Below, one piece after another: positions 45,508 through 55,389 of a stretch of 64,000 bases of DNA. The stretch lies in the NCBI RefSeq assembly GCF_027925145.1, contig NZ_AP027130.1:930001-994000 (forward strand). Reading direction: 5' to 3'. This DNA is from Thermodesulfomicrobium sp. WS. GTDB taxonomy: Bacteria; Desulfobacterota; Desulfovibrionia; Desulfovibrionales; Desulfomicrobiaceae. How positions within the stretch are numbered: position 1 is the first letter of the stretch; each line of letters starts with the position of its first letter. Below the pieces are notes generated by a model. It searched no databases and had not been told where the DNA came from. It saw only the letters and a list, made by a program, of their open reading frames with translations. A program made the position numbers and the translations under genes.

Positions 45508-45978
45508 TCAGGGAAGCAGGACGCGCAGCAGCCAGAGAATCCCCAGGGCCATAAGACCCGCCACCACGTCGTCGAGCATGATGCCGTGACCTCCGGCAAT
45601 GCGGCGCTCCAGGGCGTGGATGGGCCATGGCTTGATGATGTCGAACAGTCGGAAGAGAACGAACGCCAGCGCCAGCTGCCACCACGGGGCGTGGGGGGCC
45701 GTGGTGGCGAGGACGATCCATTGCCCGAGGAGCTCATCGATGACCACGCAGCCAGGGTCATGGCGCTGGAGGAGGACTTCGGCGCGCGTGGCCGCCTGCA
45801 CGCCCACGAGGTAGATGCCGAGGCAAACCCCCAGCCGCAGGGGCATGGGGAGTGGGAGAAACAGTACCGGCGCCAGGATGGCGGCCGCAGCCGAGGCCCA
45901 GGTGCCGGGGGCCTTGGGCAGGCGGCCGATGCCGCCCAAGGTGGCGAGGCCGAGCACAACACCGGCAGAGAGCTTCAT
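45508..45978 (-). CDS. pgpA: Phosphatidylglycerophosphatase A
   Basis: A 156-residue membrane enzyme of phospholipid synthesis (phosphatidylglycerophosphate to phosphatidylglycerol). It has the block LPKAPGTWAS and the acidic motif CVVIDELLGQWIV. The start at 45978 overlaps the maf stop (ATGA). Confidence 0.92.
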   Translation of the reverse strand: MKLSAGVVLGLATLGGIGRLPKAPGTWASAAAAILAPVLFLPLPMPLRLGVCLGIYLVGVQAATRAEVLLQRHDPGCVVIDELLGQWIVLATTAPHAPWWQLALAFVLFRLFDIIKPWPIHALERRIAGGHGIMLDDVVAGLMALGILWLLRVLLP

Positions 45979-46571
45979 GGGGCAGGCTCCACCGCACCCA
46001 TGCGCAGCAAGGCGGCGACGGTTTCTGCCAAGGGAAGACCGATGACCGCGCTCACCGATCCGCGCACCGACTCCACCAAAAAGCCGCCAATCCCTTGCAC
46101 CGCGTAGGCCCCGGCCTTGTCGAGACCTTCGCCGGTGGCGGCGTAGGCGCGCAGGAGTTCTGGAGAAAATGCGGCCATGCGCACCTGTGCCGAAACCGCG
46201 AAGGCGTGCTCGCAGCTTTCCTGACGCAGGGCCACGGCGGTATGCACCTGATGCTCGGCGCCGGCCAGAAGTTCCAGCATATGCAAGGCCTCCTCCGGGT
46301 CGCGGGGCTTTCCCAGGATGCGGCTGCCCAGGGCCACTACGGTGTCCGCGGCAAGGATGACCGCTTCCGGGTCGTGCACGGCGGCCGCCTTGGCGCGGGC
46401 GAGGGCAAGGGCGTGGGCCAGTGGGTCTGCGCCTGGGAGGGCGGACTCGTCGATGGATGGTACGCGCACCACGAAATGCAGGCCAAGACTTGCAAGCATG
46501 GCCTGGCGCCGTGGCGATGATGAGGCCAGGATCAGGGGACGCTTGGGGCGCAAAGGGCCGCGACCGATCAT
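45975..46571 (-). CDS. maf: Maf-family nucleotide pyrophosphatase
   Basis: A 198-residue house-cleaning pyrophosphatase with ILASSSPRRQAML at the start and the catalytic ILAADTVVAL. Overlaps both neighbours by four bases, so it is in the middle of an lpd-maf-pgpA-hrpB operon. Confidence 0.93.
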   Translation of the reverse strand: MIGRGPLRPKRPLILASSSPRRQAMLASLGLHFVVRVPSIDESALPGADPLAHALALARAKAAAVHDPEAVILAADTVVALGSRILGKPRDPEEALHMLELLAGAEHQVHTAVALRQESCEHAFAVSAQVRMAAFSPELLRAYAATGEGLDKAGAYAVQGIGGFLVESVRGSVSAVIGLPLAETVAALLRMGAVEPAP

Positions 46572-47923
46572 GGGAGCGGCTCCTTGGGCGCGGTAAGGGC
46601 GGCGCGTACGGCCTCATCGAGGCTCGGATGGGCGAAGATATGGGTGTGCGCCGCCGATTCGTCCCATCCGTCCCGCACCATGGCTTCGGCCAGGCCCGCA
46701 AGATGCGAGACCCGTGCCCCGACCGCCGCCACCCCCACGACCTGCCCATGGCGCCAGTACACCTGCACCATGCCGTGCACATGCCCATGGGCCTGGGCCA
46801 TGGGGTTGGCCGCGAGCATGGCGCGGGAGACGAGCACATCGTGCGTCTTGAGTTCGGCATACGCGGGCCCCACGCGCACCAGTTCCGCGCCGCCGTACAC
46901 ACAGGCGGGGATGGGGCCAGGGGTATAGGCCCCCTGGGTTGCTCCGAGTGCGTGGGCCACGGCAAAGTGGGCCTGGTGTTCGGCGGCGTGGGCGAGCAGC
47001 GTGCGGCCATTGACGTCGCCGATGGCGTAGACGCCAGGGGCCGCCCGGAGTTGGGCGTCGGTGATGACGAAGCCGCGGCCATCCACCTGCGCCCCGGCAG
47101 CCTCAAGGCCCAGGTCTTCAGTGTTGGGACGCCGACCGATGGCCACGAGCACTGCCTGGGCCGTGCAGGTGGCCTCCGGCAGGCGGACATGGACGTTGGC
47201 CCCGTCCACAAGGACTTCCTGCACCGGAGCGTTGGTGTGGACTGTGATGCCGCTGCGCTTGAGCATGGAGGCAAGCGCCTGGCCAAGGGCGGGGTCTTCA
47301 CTGGGGACCAGGGTGGGGGCCGCCTCCACCAGGGTGACGGCCGTGCCCACGCGGTTCCAGAATTGCGCCATCTCCACGCCAATGGCCCCCCCGCCGATGA
47401 TGGCAAGGCTCTGGGGGGCTTGGGAGAGTTCGAGGACCTCCGTGGAGTCGAGGATCGGGCCGCCGAAGGGGACGCCTGGAAGGGGCATGGGGCGGGAGCC
47501 GGTGGCCACGAGGATGATGGGCGCCTGGATGCTGATGTCCTTTTCCGGCACCGTGACCGTGTGCGGGGCGATGATGCGGCCGCGGCCGTGGATCACCTGT
47601 ACTTTGCCGCCCTCCAAAGCCGTAGTCATGGCCTTGTGGGTGGCCTGAACGATGGTCTGAACGCGGCGGCGCAGGGCGGCAAGGTCCAGGGCGGCCTCGC
47701 CCTGCACGAGACGCAGACGCCCCATGGTGCGCAGCCCCTCCAGGGGTTCGCTGGCGCCAAGATAGATCTTGGTGGGGATGCACCCCCAATTGAGGCAGGT
47801 GCCGCCCAGGGGGCCGGCTGCCACGAGCACGGTGGCTTTTCCTCTTTGACTGGCGGCAAGAGCTGCGGCATAACCGGCCGGCCCTGCGCCCAGGATGACC
47901 ATATCGGCATGCAACTGGGTCAT
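46568..47923 (-). CDS. Dihydrolipoamide dehydrogenase-like flavoprotein
   Basis: The 451-residue class I pyridine nucleotide-disulfide oxidoreductase has FAD motif VILGAGPAGYAAA and redox-active disulfide GGTCLNWGCIPTK. The second nucleotide site is IIGGGAIGVEMA, and the C-terminal acid/base His is in FAHPSLDEA. The start at 47923 has TTGGAG. No E1/E2 or glycine-cleavage genes are near, so the partner is open; a lipoamide or other disulfide substrate is possible. Confidence 0.88.
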   Translation of the reverse strand: MTQLHADMVILGAGPAGYAAALAASQRGKATVLVAAGPLGGTCLNWGCIPTKIYLGASEPLEGLRTMGRLRLVQGEAALDLAALRRRVQTIVQATHKAMTTALEGGKVQVIHGRGRIIAPHTVTVPEKDISIQAPIILVATGSRPMPLPGVPFGGPILDSTEVLELSQAPQSLAIIGGGAIGVEMAQFWNRVGTAVTLVEAAPTLVPSEDPALGQALASMLKRSGITVHTNAPVQEVLVDGANVHVRLPEATCTAQAVLVAIGRRPNTEDLGLEAAGAQVDGRGFVITDAQLRAAPGVYAIGDVNGRTLLAHAAEHQAHFAVAHALGATQGAYTPGPIPACVYGGAELVRVGPAYAELKTHDVLVSRAMLAANPMAQAHGHVHGMVQVYWRHGQVVGVAAVGARVSHLAGLAEAMVRDGWDESAAHTHIFAHPSLDEAVRAALTAPKEPLP

Positions 47924-48016
47924 GGCATACTCCAAAAAGAGATCACGTACAGCGTCCCGCTGCCTACTGGACCCATGGCCTTTGGGCAAGGGGCATCGGG
48001 GCCACCTGGGGAGGTT

Positions 48017-48790
48017 ATGGAAGCGAAAAAGCAGCAGACTGACGAGCGCCGGCGAGGCTTGGCGGCGCTCTTCGACGAATACGAGCTCAAAGACCTATTT
48101 CGAAAATACGTACAGTTGCTCTTGGTCCTGGAAGGGCTCATTTTTTTGGTGTGTTGGGTGTACCAATTGGGCCTCGACGAGGCCGCGGTGACGGGGCACC
48201 CCGTGGATATCCCTTTCCCCTGGAAGACGTATTTCGTGGTGGCCTTGAGTGCTCCGGTCGCCGTGACGTTTTTGGTGGGCATTGTGGTGGCGGGATTCAA
48301 CGCCTTTGTGTATGGCCATCAAGGGCGTCCCCTGGTGCGGGCGAAGAAAGAAGACGGCACCGAGGGCCGTCTGGCGGCGGCGATCAATTTTTGTATGCAG
48401 CTGCCGTTCCTTGTGATTTTGGGGATGGTGGGCATCCTTATTGGAGTGCTCTATAATCTTGGGAGCATCCTGGAGTTTCTTGGTCGTTTTGGCGAGGCGG
48501 CATCCCGGATTATCCTCATCGGCCTTGGGGCTGTGCTTGCTGCAGGGACCATCTACGCCGTGGTGCGCCTGATTCTGCAGTACAAACTGCGCGCCAAGAA
48601 TATGGAGTACGAATATAAGCGGCAGGTGATGGAACAGCTGGGTATTGCCATTGTGGACAACACCGTGGTGCATAAATCCGGCACGATTCTGCCGCCGGGA
48701 TCCATCGACGTGACGCCGCAGCTCCCCCAAGGGGGCTCGCAACCGCCTGGAGAGGCGCCCCGGCCCGGTGCCGGGGATGCAGCGTCGTAG
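48017..48790 (+). CDS. Four-segment membrane protein of unknown function
   Basis: A 257-residue protein with hydrophobic segments near 33-50, 71-95, 126-148 and 160-182, an amphipathic charged N-terminus and a soluble Pro/Gly-rich C-terminal tail. Start at 48017 with GGGGAGG close before it; an in-frame ATG at 47975 has no ribosome site. A strong terminator follows, so it is a single-gene unit, divergent from lpd. I do not recognise the family. Confidence 0.75.
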   Translation: MEAKKQQTDERRRGLAALFDEYELKDLFRKYVQLLLVLEGLIFLVCWVYQLGLDEAAVTGHPVDIPFPWKTYFVVALSAPVAVTFLVGIVVAGFNAFVYGHQGRPLVRAKKEDGTEGRLAAAINFCMQLPFLVILGMVGILIGVLYNLGSILEFLGRFGEAASRIILIGLGAVLAAGTIYAVVRLILQYKLRAKNMEYEYKRQVMEQLGIAIVDNTVVHKSGTILPPGSIDVTPQLPQGGSQPPGEAPRPGAGDAAS

Positions 48791-48798
48791 CGCACACG

Positions 48799-48829
48799 CG
48801 GGGGCAGACTGTGCTGCCCCCGTTTTTTT
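48799..48829 (+). terminator. Rho-independent terminator
   Basis: CGGGGGCAG (48799-48807) pairs with CTGCCCCCG (48814-48822) around a six-base loop and is followed by T7. The purE stop codon on the other strand lies in the T tract. Confidence 0.93.
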
Positions 48830-49313
48830 AGACCAGGGCTGCGGCGTCCGTTTCCACCTGCTCGGCCATGGTCTGCCGGGCCTCGCGGAGGCGTTGGGCC
48901 AAGGCGGCATCACTCGTGGCGAGGATTTGGGCCGCCAGCCAGGCGGCATTGCGCGCCCCGGCGCTATCTAGGGCCACGGTCGCCACGGGAAAACCGGGGG
49001 GCATTTGCACCGTGGCAAGCAGGGCGTCCATGCCGCCGAGTGTTGAGGCTGCCACCGGGATGCCGATGACCGGCTTGATGGTTCGGGCGGCAACGGCCCC
49101 GGCGAGATGGGCTGCCATGCCCGCAGCGCAGATAAATACCTGGACTCCTTGTTCCTCTAGTTCACGCACCAAGCGTTCGGTGCGCTCCGGGGTGCGGTGG
49201 GCAGAGGTGATGGTAAAGACATACGGGATGTCGAGGCTGGCCAAGAGTTCGGCGCAGGGCCGCACGACTTTTTCGTCCGACTTGCTTCCCATGAAGATGG
49301 CGACGTGGGGCAT
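48828..49313 (-). CDS. purE: N5-carboxyaminoimidazole ribonucleotide mutase
   Basis: A 161-residue class I PurE of purine synthesis. [10 protein letters not shown], the SAHRTPE active-site motif and [25 protein letters not shown] are intact. Start at 49313 with AAAGGAG. It follows purD by 17 bases. Confidence 0.95.
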   Translation of the reverse strand: MPHVAIFMGSKSDEKVVRPCAELLASLDIPYVFTITSAHRTPERTERLVRELEEQGVQVFICAAGMAAHLAGAVAARTIKPVIGIPVAASTLGGMDALLATVQMPPGFPVATVALDSAGARNAAWLAAQILATSDAALAQRLREARQTMAEQVETDAAALV

Positions 49314-49330
49314 GGTGGGCTCCTTTGGGG

Positions 49331-50608
49331 TTATGGGGTGCGGTGAATCCCTTTATGGGCGATATCCTTGCGGAAAAAACAGCCTTCAAAATGGATGCGG
49401 CCTGCTGCGGCGTAGGCACGGGCCTGGGCCTCGGCCAAGGTATCGCCCAGGGCGGTGACCCCGAGCACCCGGCCGCCGGCGGTAACCAGTTGGCCCCCCT
49501 GCAGGGAGGTGCCGGCGTGGAAGATCACCGTATCTGGCAGTTGGGCGGCTTCCTCGATGCCGCTGATGGGCAGCCCCTTGCGGTAGGCGCCCGGGTAGCC
49601 TTGGGATGCCAGTACCACGCAGCAGCTGGGTCGGGAGGTGAAGCGCACGTCCCGAGGATCGAGTCCTGCCCGGCAGCAGGCGAGCATGATGGGGACCAGA
49701 TCGCTTTCCAGGCGCACCATGAGGGGTTGGCATTCCGGATCGCCGAAGCGCACGTTGTATTCGAGGACCATGGGCCCGGCAGCGGTCATCATGAGTCCGG
49801 CGTAGATGACGCCCACGAAGGGGTGGCCGAGGGCGTTGAGGTGGCGCACCATGGGGGTGATCACCTGCTCGGCTACGGTAGCGGCCTGGGCATCCGGGAG
49901 CACGGGTGCTGGGCTGTACGCCCCCATGCCGCCGGTATTGGGGCCGGTGTCTCCATCCCCGACCCGTTTGTGGTCTTGAGCCGAGGGCAGAACGGCGATG
50001 CGCTCGCCGTCACAGAGGGCCAGGAGCGAGACTTCCTCGCCCGTTAAGGCTTCTTCGATGATGACGCGCTCGCCCGCGGCGCCAAAGGCCTTTTCCGCCA
50101 TCATCTGGCGCAGCGCCGCTTCGGCCTCGGCCAAGGTGGCGGCCACGACCACCCCCTTGCCTGCCGCGAGGCCGTCAGCCTTGATGACCATGGGCAGGGG
50201 ATGCTTGCGGACGTAAGCCAAGGCCGGCTCGAGCTCTTCGAAGACGGCAAAGGCCGCTGTGGGGATGCCGGCTTCCTGCATCATGGTCTTGGCAAAGGCC
50301 TTGGAGCCTTCCAGTTGGGCGGCAAAGGCCGATGGACCAAAGCAGGCGATGCCGGCCTGGGCGAGGGCGTCTGCAAGGCCAAGGACCAGCGGGGCCTCGG
50401 GGCCTGCCACCACCAGGTCCACGGCGTGCTCCCGGGCAAAGCGGACCAATGCCGGGATGTCGGTGTCCGCGATGGGCACATTGGTCCCCAAGGCTGCGGT
50501 GCCGCCGTTTCCCGGGGCGATCCACAGCTGCGAGGTCAGGGGGCTTTGGCGGATCTTCCAGGCCAGGGCATGTTCCCGACCTCCAGATCCTACGAGCAGG
50601 ATATTCAC
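49331..50608 (-). CDS. purD: Phosphoribosylamine-glycine ligase
   Basis: ATP-grasp enzyme of purine synthesis, 425 residues, with [15 protein letters not shown] and the ATP-grasp core [17 protein letters not shown]. Two GTG codons stand in tandem; the one at 50608 gives better ribosome-site spacing to AGGAGG (50614-50619) and begins where the family usually starts. Confidence 0.95.
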   Translation of the reverse strand: MNILLVGSGGREHALAWKIRQSPLTSQLWIAPGNGGTAALGTNVPIADTDIPALVRFAREHAVDLVVAGPEAPLVLGLADALAQAGIACFGPSAFAAQLEGSKAFAKTMMQEAGIPTAAFAVFEELEPALAYVRKHPLPMVIKADGLAAGKGVVVAATLAEAEAALRQMMAEKAFGAAGERVIIEEALTGEEVSLLALCDGERIAVLPSAQDHKRVGDGDTGPNTGGMGAYSPAPVLPDAQAATVAEQVITPMVRHLNALGHPFVGVIYAGLMMTAAGPMVLEYNVRFGDPECQPLMVRLESDLVPIMLACCRAGLDPRDVRFTSRPSCCVVLASQGYPGAYRKGLPISGIEEAAQLPDTVIFHAGTSLQGGQLVTAGGRVLGVTALGDTLAEAQARAYAAAGRIHFEGCFFRKDIAHKGIHRTP

Positions 50609-50656
50609 CACAGTCCTCCTTGATGATTGATGCTGTTGGAATGCTCGATGCGGGAT

Positions 50657-52375
50657 TTACCCGCGGCGTTTGAAGAGTTTTTCGAAAGCGTCCACCCCAA
50701 GACGGATCAGGGTGGGACGGCCGTGGGGACAAAATTCTCGCTCCGGGGTGTTCCACCAGGCTTCGAGCAAGGCGTGCGCCTCCGACGGGGAAAGCACGTC
50801 GCCGGCCCGCACTGCCCCGTGACAGGCCATGCGGGCGTGCAGGGCCTGAAGGTCTCGTTTACTCCCCTGAAGGGCGTCGATGATGAAGTCTTTGGCCCGG
50901 GCCACGGCGAGGATGGCCGGAATGCGGTGCACCACGAGGCAGGGCGGGGTGTGTTCCAGGGCAAAGCCCAGGCGCGTGAGCGGCTCCCATAGAGCTTCCA
51001 CGGTGTCCACCTCGGAGGCATGCACCGGAAAGGAGAGGGGTGGCACGAGTCCTTGGGCATTGGCCGGGGTGGTGGCGATGGTGTGGAAGAGCACGCGCTC
51101 GTGCGCCGCATGCTGGTCGAGCAGGACCACTTCGTCGGTGCCCAGGAGCACCAAGTACGTGGCCGCCACCTGCCCGACGTAGCGCCAGGGCAGGGGGGAT
51201 GATGTGCGCGGCGGCGCAGCGGCTGCTTGCGGGACCGAAGACTCCCAAGCAGCGGGGGCTTCTGCTGCCACGGCCAAGTGTTCCATGAGCCGGGTTTGGG
51301 CAAATTTGCGAGAAGCGGGCTCAGGAGGCAGGGATGGGGAAATGCCCATAGGCGACGCCATGGGGAGTGGCGCATCTTCCCGGTGCAGCCCTGCCTGCAG
51401 GACGCGGGAGATCGCCTGGAAGACGGCGCGAAACACCATGCCTTCGTCCTGGAAGCGCACCTCGATTTTGGCCGGGTGGACATTGACGTCCACCATCTCT
51501 GGGTCCAGACGGATGTCCAAGACCACTTGAGGGAATTCGTTGGTCAAGATCCTTCCCCGGTAGGCCTCGCGCACTGCGCGCACCAGGAGCTTGTCCTGCA
51601 CAGGCCGACCGTTGACCGCAAGCAGGATGCGGTCGCCGCGGCCTTGGGCCCGGGATGGGTCACCCACAAGGCCCACGATGTGCACCGGGCCCACGCTCTC
51701 CACCGGTTGCATGGCGTCCACGATTTCTTCGGGCCAGAAAAGCCGCAAGCGTTCGGCCAGGGAAGCCTGGGCCGGTAGGGAAAAGACGGTGCGGCCCGCC
51801 TGGGAGAAGCTCAAGGCCACATCCAGGTGCAGGAGACTTATGCGCTGAAAGATCTCCTGGCATTTGCGGGCCTCAGTGGTGGGGGGGCGCAGGAACTTGA
51901 GGCGGGCAGGGACGTTGGCGAAGAGATCGCGAACAATCACCTCCGTCCCCTGGCCCATGGCCACGGGCCGGGGGGCTTGCAGACGGCCGAATTCCGCTTC
52001 CACGACCAGGCCCTCGCCGCCGCTGGTGCTGCTTGCCAGACGCAGGCGGGAGACGCTGGCGATGGAGGCCAAGGCTTCCCCGCGAAAGCCCAAGGTCCGG
52101 ATGGCGGTGAGGTCTTCGAGACGGTGGATCTTGCTCGTGGCGTGCCGGGTCAAGGCAAGGGGGAGGTCTTCGGGGAGGATGCCGTGGCCGTTGTCGCGCA
52201 CCTGGATGCGGCTTTGGCCGCCGCCTTCCACCATGATCTCCACCCGCGTGGCCCCGGCGTCCAAGGCGTTGTCCAAGAGCTCTTTGAGCACGCTGGCCGG
52301 CCGTTCCACCACTTCTCCGGCAGCGATGTGATTTTGCAGGGATTCTGGGAGCTGATGAATGCGGGGAAACGTCAT
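50657..52375 (-). CDS. mutL: DNA mismatch repair protein MutL
   Basis: The 572-residue protein has the GHKL ATPase with KELLDNALDAGAT, DNGHGI and GFRGEAL, then a linker and a C-terminal dimerisation/endonuclease domain. The endonuclease motif DQHA-x2-E is present (LLDQHAAHER), but the following x4-E position is His. ACHGAVRAGD and CPHGRPT motifs are kept. Start at 52375 overlaps the lptD stop (ATGA). Confidence 0.94.
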   Translation of the reverse strand: MTFPRIHQLPESLQNHIAAGEVVERPASVLKELLDNALDAGATRVEIMVEGGGQSRIQVRDNGHGILPEDLPLALTRHATSKIHRLEDLTAIRTLGFRGEALASIASVSRLRLASSTSGGEGLVVEAEFGRLQAPRPVAMGQGTEVIVRDLFANVPARLKFLRPPTTEARKCQEIFQRISLLHLDVALSFSQAGRTVFSLPAQASLAERLRLFWPEEIVDAMQPVESVGPVHIVGLVGDPSRAQGRGDRILLAVNGRPVQDKLLVRAVREAYRGRILTNEFPQVVLDIRLDPEMVDVNVHPAKIEVRFQDEGMVFRAVFQAISRVLQAGLHREDAPLPMASPMGISPSLPPEPASRKFAQTRLMEHLAVAAEAPAAWESSVPQAAAAPPRTSSPLPWRYVGQVAATYLVLLGTDEVVLLDQHAAHERVLFHTIATTPANAQGLVPPLSFPVHASEVDTVEALWEPLTRLGFALEHTPPCLVVHRIPAILAVARAKDFIIDALQGSKRDLQALHARMACHGAVRAGDVLSPSEAHALLEAWWNTPEREFCPHGRPTLIRLGVDAFEKLFKRRG

Positions 52376-54606
52376 CGTTCCCAGGCCCCTAGCTGGTCGA
52401 GATAGACGCGCAGTTCCAAACGGGTGTCGGTATCGGTGCGTGACCAACTGGTTTCCAGGTCAAAGCATTGGTGGTCATACCGGATGGCCACGGTTTTTTC
52501 CAAGTCGATGCCTTCCTCCCAGTCCGTGCGGTAGGTGAGGGCGGCGCTCACACCCCGACCAAAGTTCCACCCTGCGCCCATCTGCGCAATGTTTTGGCGC
52601 TCTTGGTTTTGGCGCAGATATTCGTCCATGGGGGCGAGGAAATCAAGGCCGAAGAGTGCGTAGCCGTGACCCGGCCAGGAGGCCACGAGATTATGCTCGT
52701 GTTCCGTGATTTTGGTCGCATAGGGGGAGAACCAAGTGCGGTCTGTCAGGGAGAGCCAGGGAGTCAGGGCTGTGGAGACCTCAAGAAGCAGATCGGACCA
52801 GGGCCGCTGCGGGTAGCGGGAGAGATCGTGGTTGCGTCGCGCCTCGTTGATCTCGAACCCCTGCTCGATTTTGACTCGCAAGAACTCCGCAAAATCCATG
52901 GCTGCGGACCCGGCCGCTCCTTGGGCCTTGCGGGTAAAGACGTTGGTGATGCTGTAGCGCAACTCATTGGTGGCATTGACCCGATCACGGGCATCGAAGA
53001 GGGGATAGCTTTCTTGGTCGCGCTCCGGGATGTAGGTGTAGATGAGCTGGGGTTGGATGGCATGACGGACGGCAAGCCAGTTGCCCGGAGCTGCTTGTGG
53101 CGGCGCGCTCAAGGGAAAGACGCGAAAGAGCTCCGTGGAAAGGGCGGAAGAAAAGTCCCAGAGCCCGCGGAAGCGGGTGTTGCTCTGTGTGTCGACCTGA
53201 GCGGATTCGTTTTCGAAACGGTCAATATCGTACAAGGTGCCGCGGACACCGATTTTGGGAATAAAGGAGAACGCGGGTTCGTGGAGCGCAAGTCCCACCG
53301 TGGGATGGATGTCCATGCGGGTACCCGTGGTGCCGTATTCCCGCCAGAAGGAAACCACCTGGGCCTCGCCTTCCACGGTAATGGGCGTGTCCTCGATATT
53401 GGTCTGGTACAGGTAGGCATCCAGTTGCGGAAGCCTTTGGAGGGTGGGGTTGCGGTCCTTGGTAAAGTCCGGATTGTCGTTGTTACTGGTGTAGGCCAGG
53501 TTTTGAACATACTCGACGAGGCCGAAGAAACCGAAGTGCGCCCAATTGTGGGAAAGGAGCAGGCGGTTGATCCGCCTTTTGTCATCCTGATCCGCGATAT
53601 CGCGACCGAAAGCCGCAAGAAAGGTTTTGCGGCTCTTGCGAAAGCCCGAGTATCCATGGCCGAAGTCCCGGAGGTAGTCCTGGTCCGATACCCAATCGAG
53701 GTCCAGCTTCACTCCAAAGTCGGGGTTGCCCAAGTGGCCGTCATACTTGCCGCGAAGCCAGTAGCGGTTGCGGTTGACGCGCTCCCAACCGGCGTTGTCG
53801 GTGTAGGGGGACGCACCTTCGATTTGGTTGTCATAGAGATAGTCGAAGCGGAAAAGGCCTTTGGAATAGATGTCCGGAGTCACGCGGTATTCCGCGCCGA
53901 GCATGAGCCCTTTTTCCGTCATGAGGTTGGCGTACAGGGTGACGTCGCTCTCCTCGTCAATGACCTGGTAGTACGGCTGGTTATATACCAATCCCAAACG
54001 CTCGCTCAGGCTGGTTTCCGGCAAGAGAAAGCCGCTTTGGCGTTTGGTCTTCACCGGAATGATCGCATAGGGGGCGTAGAGAAGTGGCTGGTTGAGGACC
54101 TGGAAGCGAGGATTCCACAATTGGGCATACCCGTCGAGGGTGATCGCCCCTTGGGAGGTCTTGATGGACCATGCGGGGCGCTCGCCGTCGCACACGGTTA
54201 CCGTGGCTTCCCGGAATTCGTAGCTTTCTTCGCCGGTGCGCTTGAGCAGCGCCCCGGAGAAATACATGTGCGGATCCGCGAGAAACACCGTGCCGTTCTT
54301 GAGCCAGCCGCGGTTGGTGGCGAGGTCGAATTCCGCCTCTTCCGCCTGGAGGTAATCTCCGCCCAAATGGGCTTGGATATGGCCGCGAAGATAGACCCAG
54401 CGGGAAGCGTGGTAGTAGCGGGCGTAATCCGCTTGGATGGAATCTTCGCCTCGTTTCACAAACACGTTGCCGAACGCTTCAACGTACTGGCTGTCATGGC
54501 TAGCCACGGTGCGGTCCGCGGTCAAGCGCCAGGTGTCTGGTGGGGCCTCGGCGAGGGCAAAACATGGAAGGAGACACACGAGCACGGAGAGGAGCCAACG
54601 GGACAT
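52372..54606 (-). CDS. lptD: LPS-assembly protein LptD
   Basis: Outer-membrane protein that inserts lipopolysaccharide. The 744-residue product has a signal peptide (1-19), an N-terminal LptA-like beta-jellyroll (about 25-125; YVEAFGNVFVKRGEDSIQADYARYY) and a barrel of about 550 residues. It heads the lptD-mutL-purD-purE unit. The 217 bases upstream (54607-54823) are the divergent promoter region shared with the dsr-side gene. Confidence 0.9.
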   Translation of the reverse strand: MSRWLLSVLVCLLPCFALAEAPPDTWRLTADRTVASHDSQYVEAFGNVFVKRGEDSIQADYARYYHASRWVYLRGHIQAHLGGDYLQAEEAEFDLATNRGWLKNGTVFLADPHMYFSGALLKRTGEESYEFREATVTVCDGERPAWSIKTSQGAITLDGYAQLWNPRFQVLNQPLLYAPYAIIPVKTKRQSGFLLPETSLSERLGLVYNQPYYQVIDEESDVTLYANLMTEKGLMLGAEYRVTPDIYSKGLFRFDYLYDNQIEGASPYTDNAGWERVNRNRYWLRGKYDGHLGNPDFGVKLDLDWVSDQDYLRDFGHGYSGFRKSRKTFLAAFGRDIADQDDKRRINRLLLSHNWAHFGFFGLVEYVQNLAYTSNNDNPDFTKDRNPTLQRLPQLDAYLYQTNIEDTPITVEGEAQVVSFWREYGTTGTRMDIHPTVGLALHEPAFSFIPKIGVRGTLYDIDRFENESAQVDTQSNTRFRGLWDFSSALSTELFRVFPLSAPPQAAPGNWLAVRHAIQPQLIYTYIPERDQESYPLFDARDRVNATNELRYSITNVFTRKAQGAAGSAAMDFAEFLRVKIEQGFEINEARRNHDLSRYPQRPWSDLLLEVSTALTPWLSLTDRTWFSPYATKITEHEHNLVASWPGHGYALFGLDFLAPMDEYLRQNQERQNIAQMGAGWNFGRGVSAALTYRTDWEEGIDLEKTVAIRYDHQCFDLETSWSRTDTDTRLELRVYLDQLGAWER

Positions 54607-54823
54607 GGGGCCTCGGGTGTTTTTGGAGGTGACGAGCGAACCTCGCCTATCACGTTTTGTCCCAAAAGCCTAGCCCTGGATCGGGCGCCGTTGCGGCCGA
54701 GTCCACTTTGTCGCTTTTTTCACGTGCAGCTTGACCTTGAGACCCCCGTTCTTTACAACCCTCCGCAATTGCGGGCCACTTGTGGTTCGTTCGTTATCGC
54801 GCACACCAAGGAAAGGAGCATGC

Positions 54824-55342
54824 ATGGACCTTGAGCGTACACTTCGGGAGCGCCAAAGCGCCATCGCCGAGGAATGGGCTGGCGCCATCCTGCGCGCTTA
54901 CCCCGAGGAAGGGGCCAAGTTTTTCGGTTCGGTGCATAATCGGTTTGCCAACCCAGCGGGATATACTTTTCGGACCAATACCGAGCGGATTTTGGCCAAT
55001 CTTTTCCAGGGGGGGAGGGAGGCGGAGTGCGCCAAAGACTTGGACGGGATATTGCGCATCCGGGCAGTACAGGGGCTTTCTCCATCAGTGGCCTTGAGTT
55101 TCATCCCGGCCTTGAAAGAGATTCTCTATCGCGAACTGTGTTCGGTGACCGGTCCGGAGCAAGCCGATGCACTGCTGCATGATTGGTATGTCCGTATTGA
55201 TCGCCTTCTGCTCATGGGTTTTGATATCTACATGAACTGCCGGGAAACCTTGTGGCAGCAGAAGGCCAATCAACTGTATGACCGCACCCACAAGTTGCTG
55301 GAAAAGGCGAACCTTATTCAGAAAGAGGACGTTACGGGGTAG
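54824..55342 (+). CDS. RsbRD N-terminal-type sensor domain protein at the head of the dsr cluster
   Basis: A 172-residue all-helical protein resembling the RsbRD N-terminal (non-heme globin-like) sensor domain (RQSAIAEEWAGAIL, RTNTERILANLFQGG). Start at 54824 with AAAGGAG. It lies 47 bases before dsrM on the same strand and may sense a metabolite or redox state for the complex. No output domain is present. Confidence 0.78.
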   Translation: MDLERTLRERQSAIAEEWAGAILRAYPEEGAKFFGSVHNRFANPAGYTFRTNTERILANLFQGGREAECAKDLDGILRIRAVQGLSPSVALSFIPALKEILYRELCSVTGPEQADALLHDWYVRIDRLLLMGFDIYMNCRETLWQQKANQLYDRTHKLLEKANLIQKEDVTG

Positions 55343-55389
55343 TCCCGTTGGTATATTTTTGTGTAACCCTATAGCGAGGTAGAAGGTAC

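Noticed and set aside
52468-54834. 788-residue frame antisense to lptD
   Set aside because: Shadow frame with no domain features; lptD is full length with a signal peptide.
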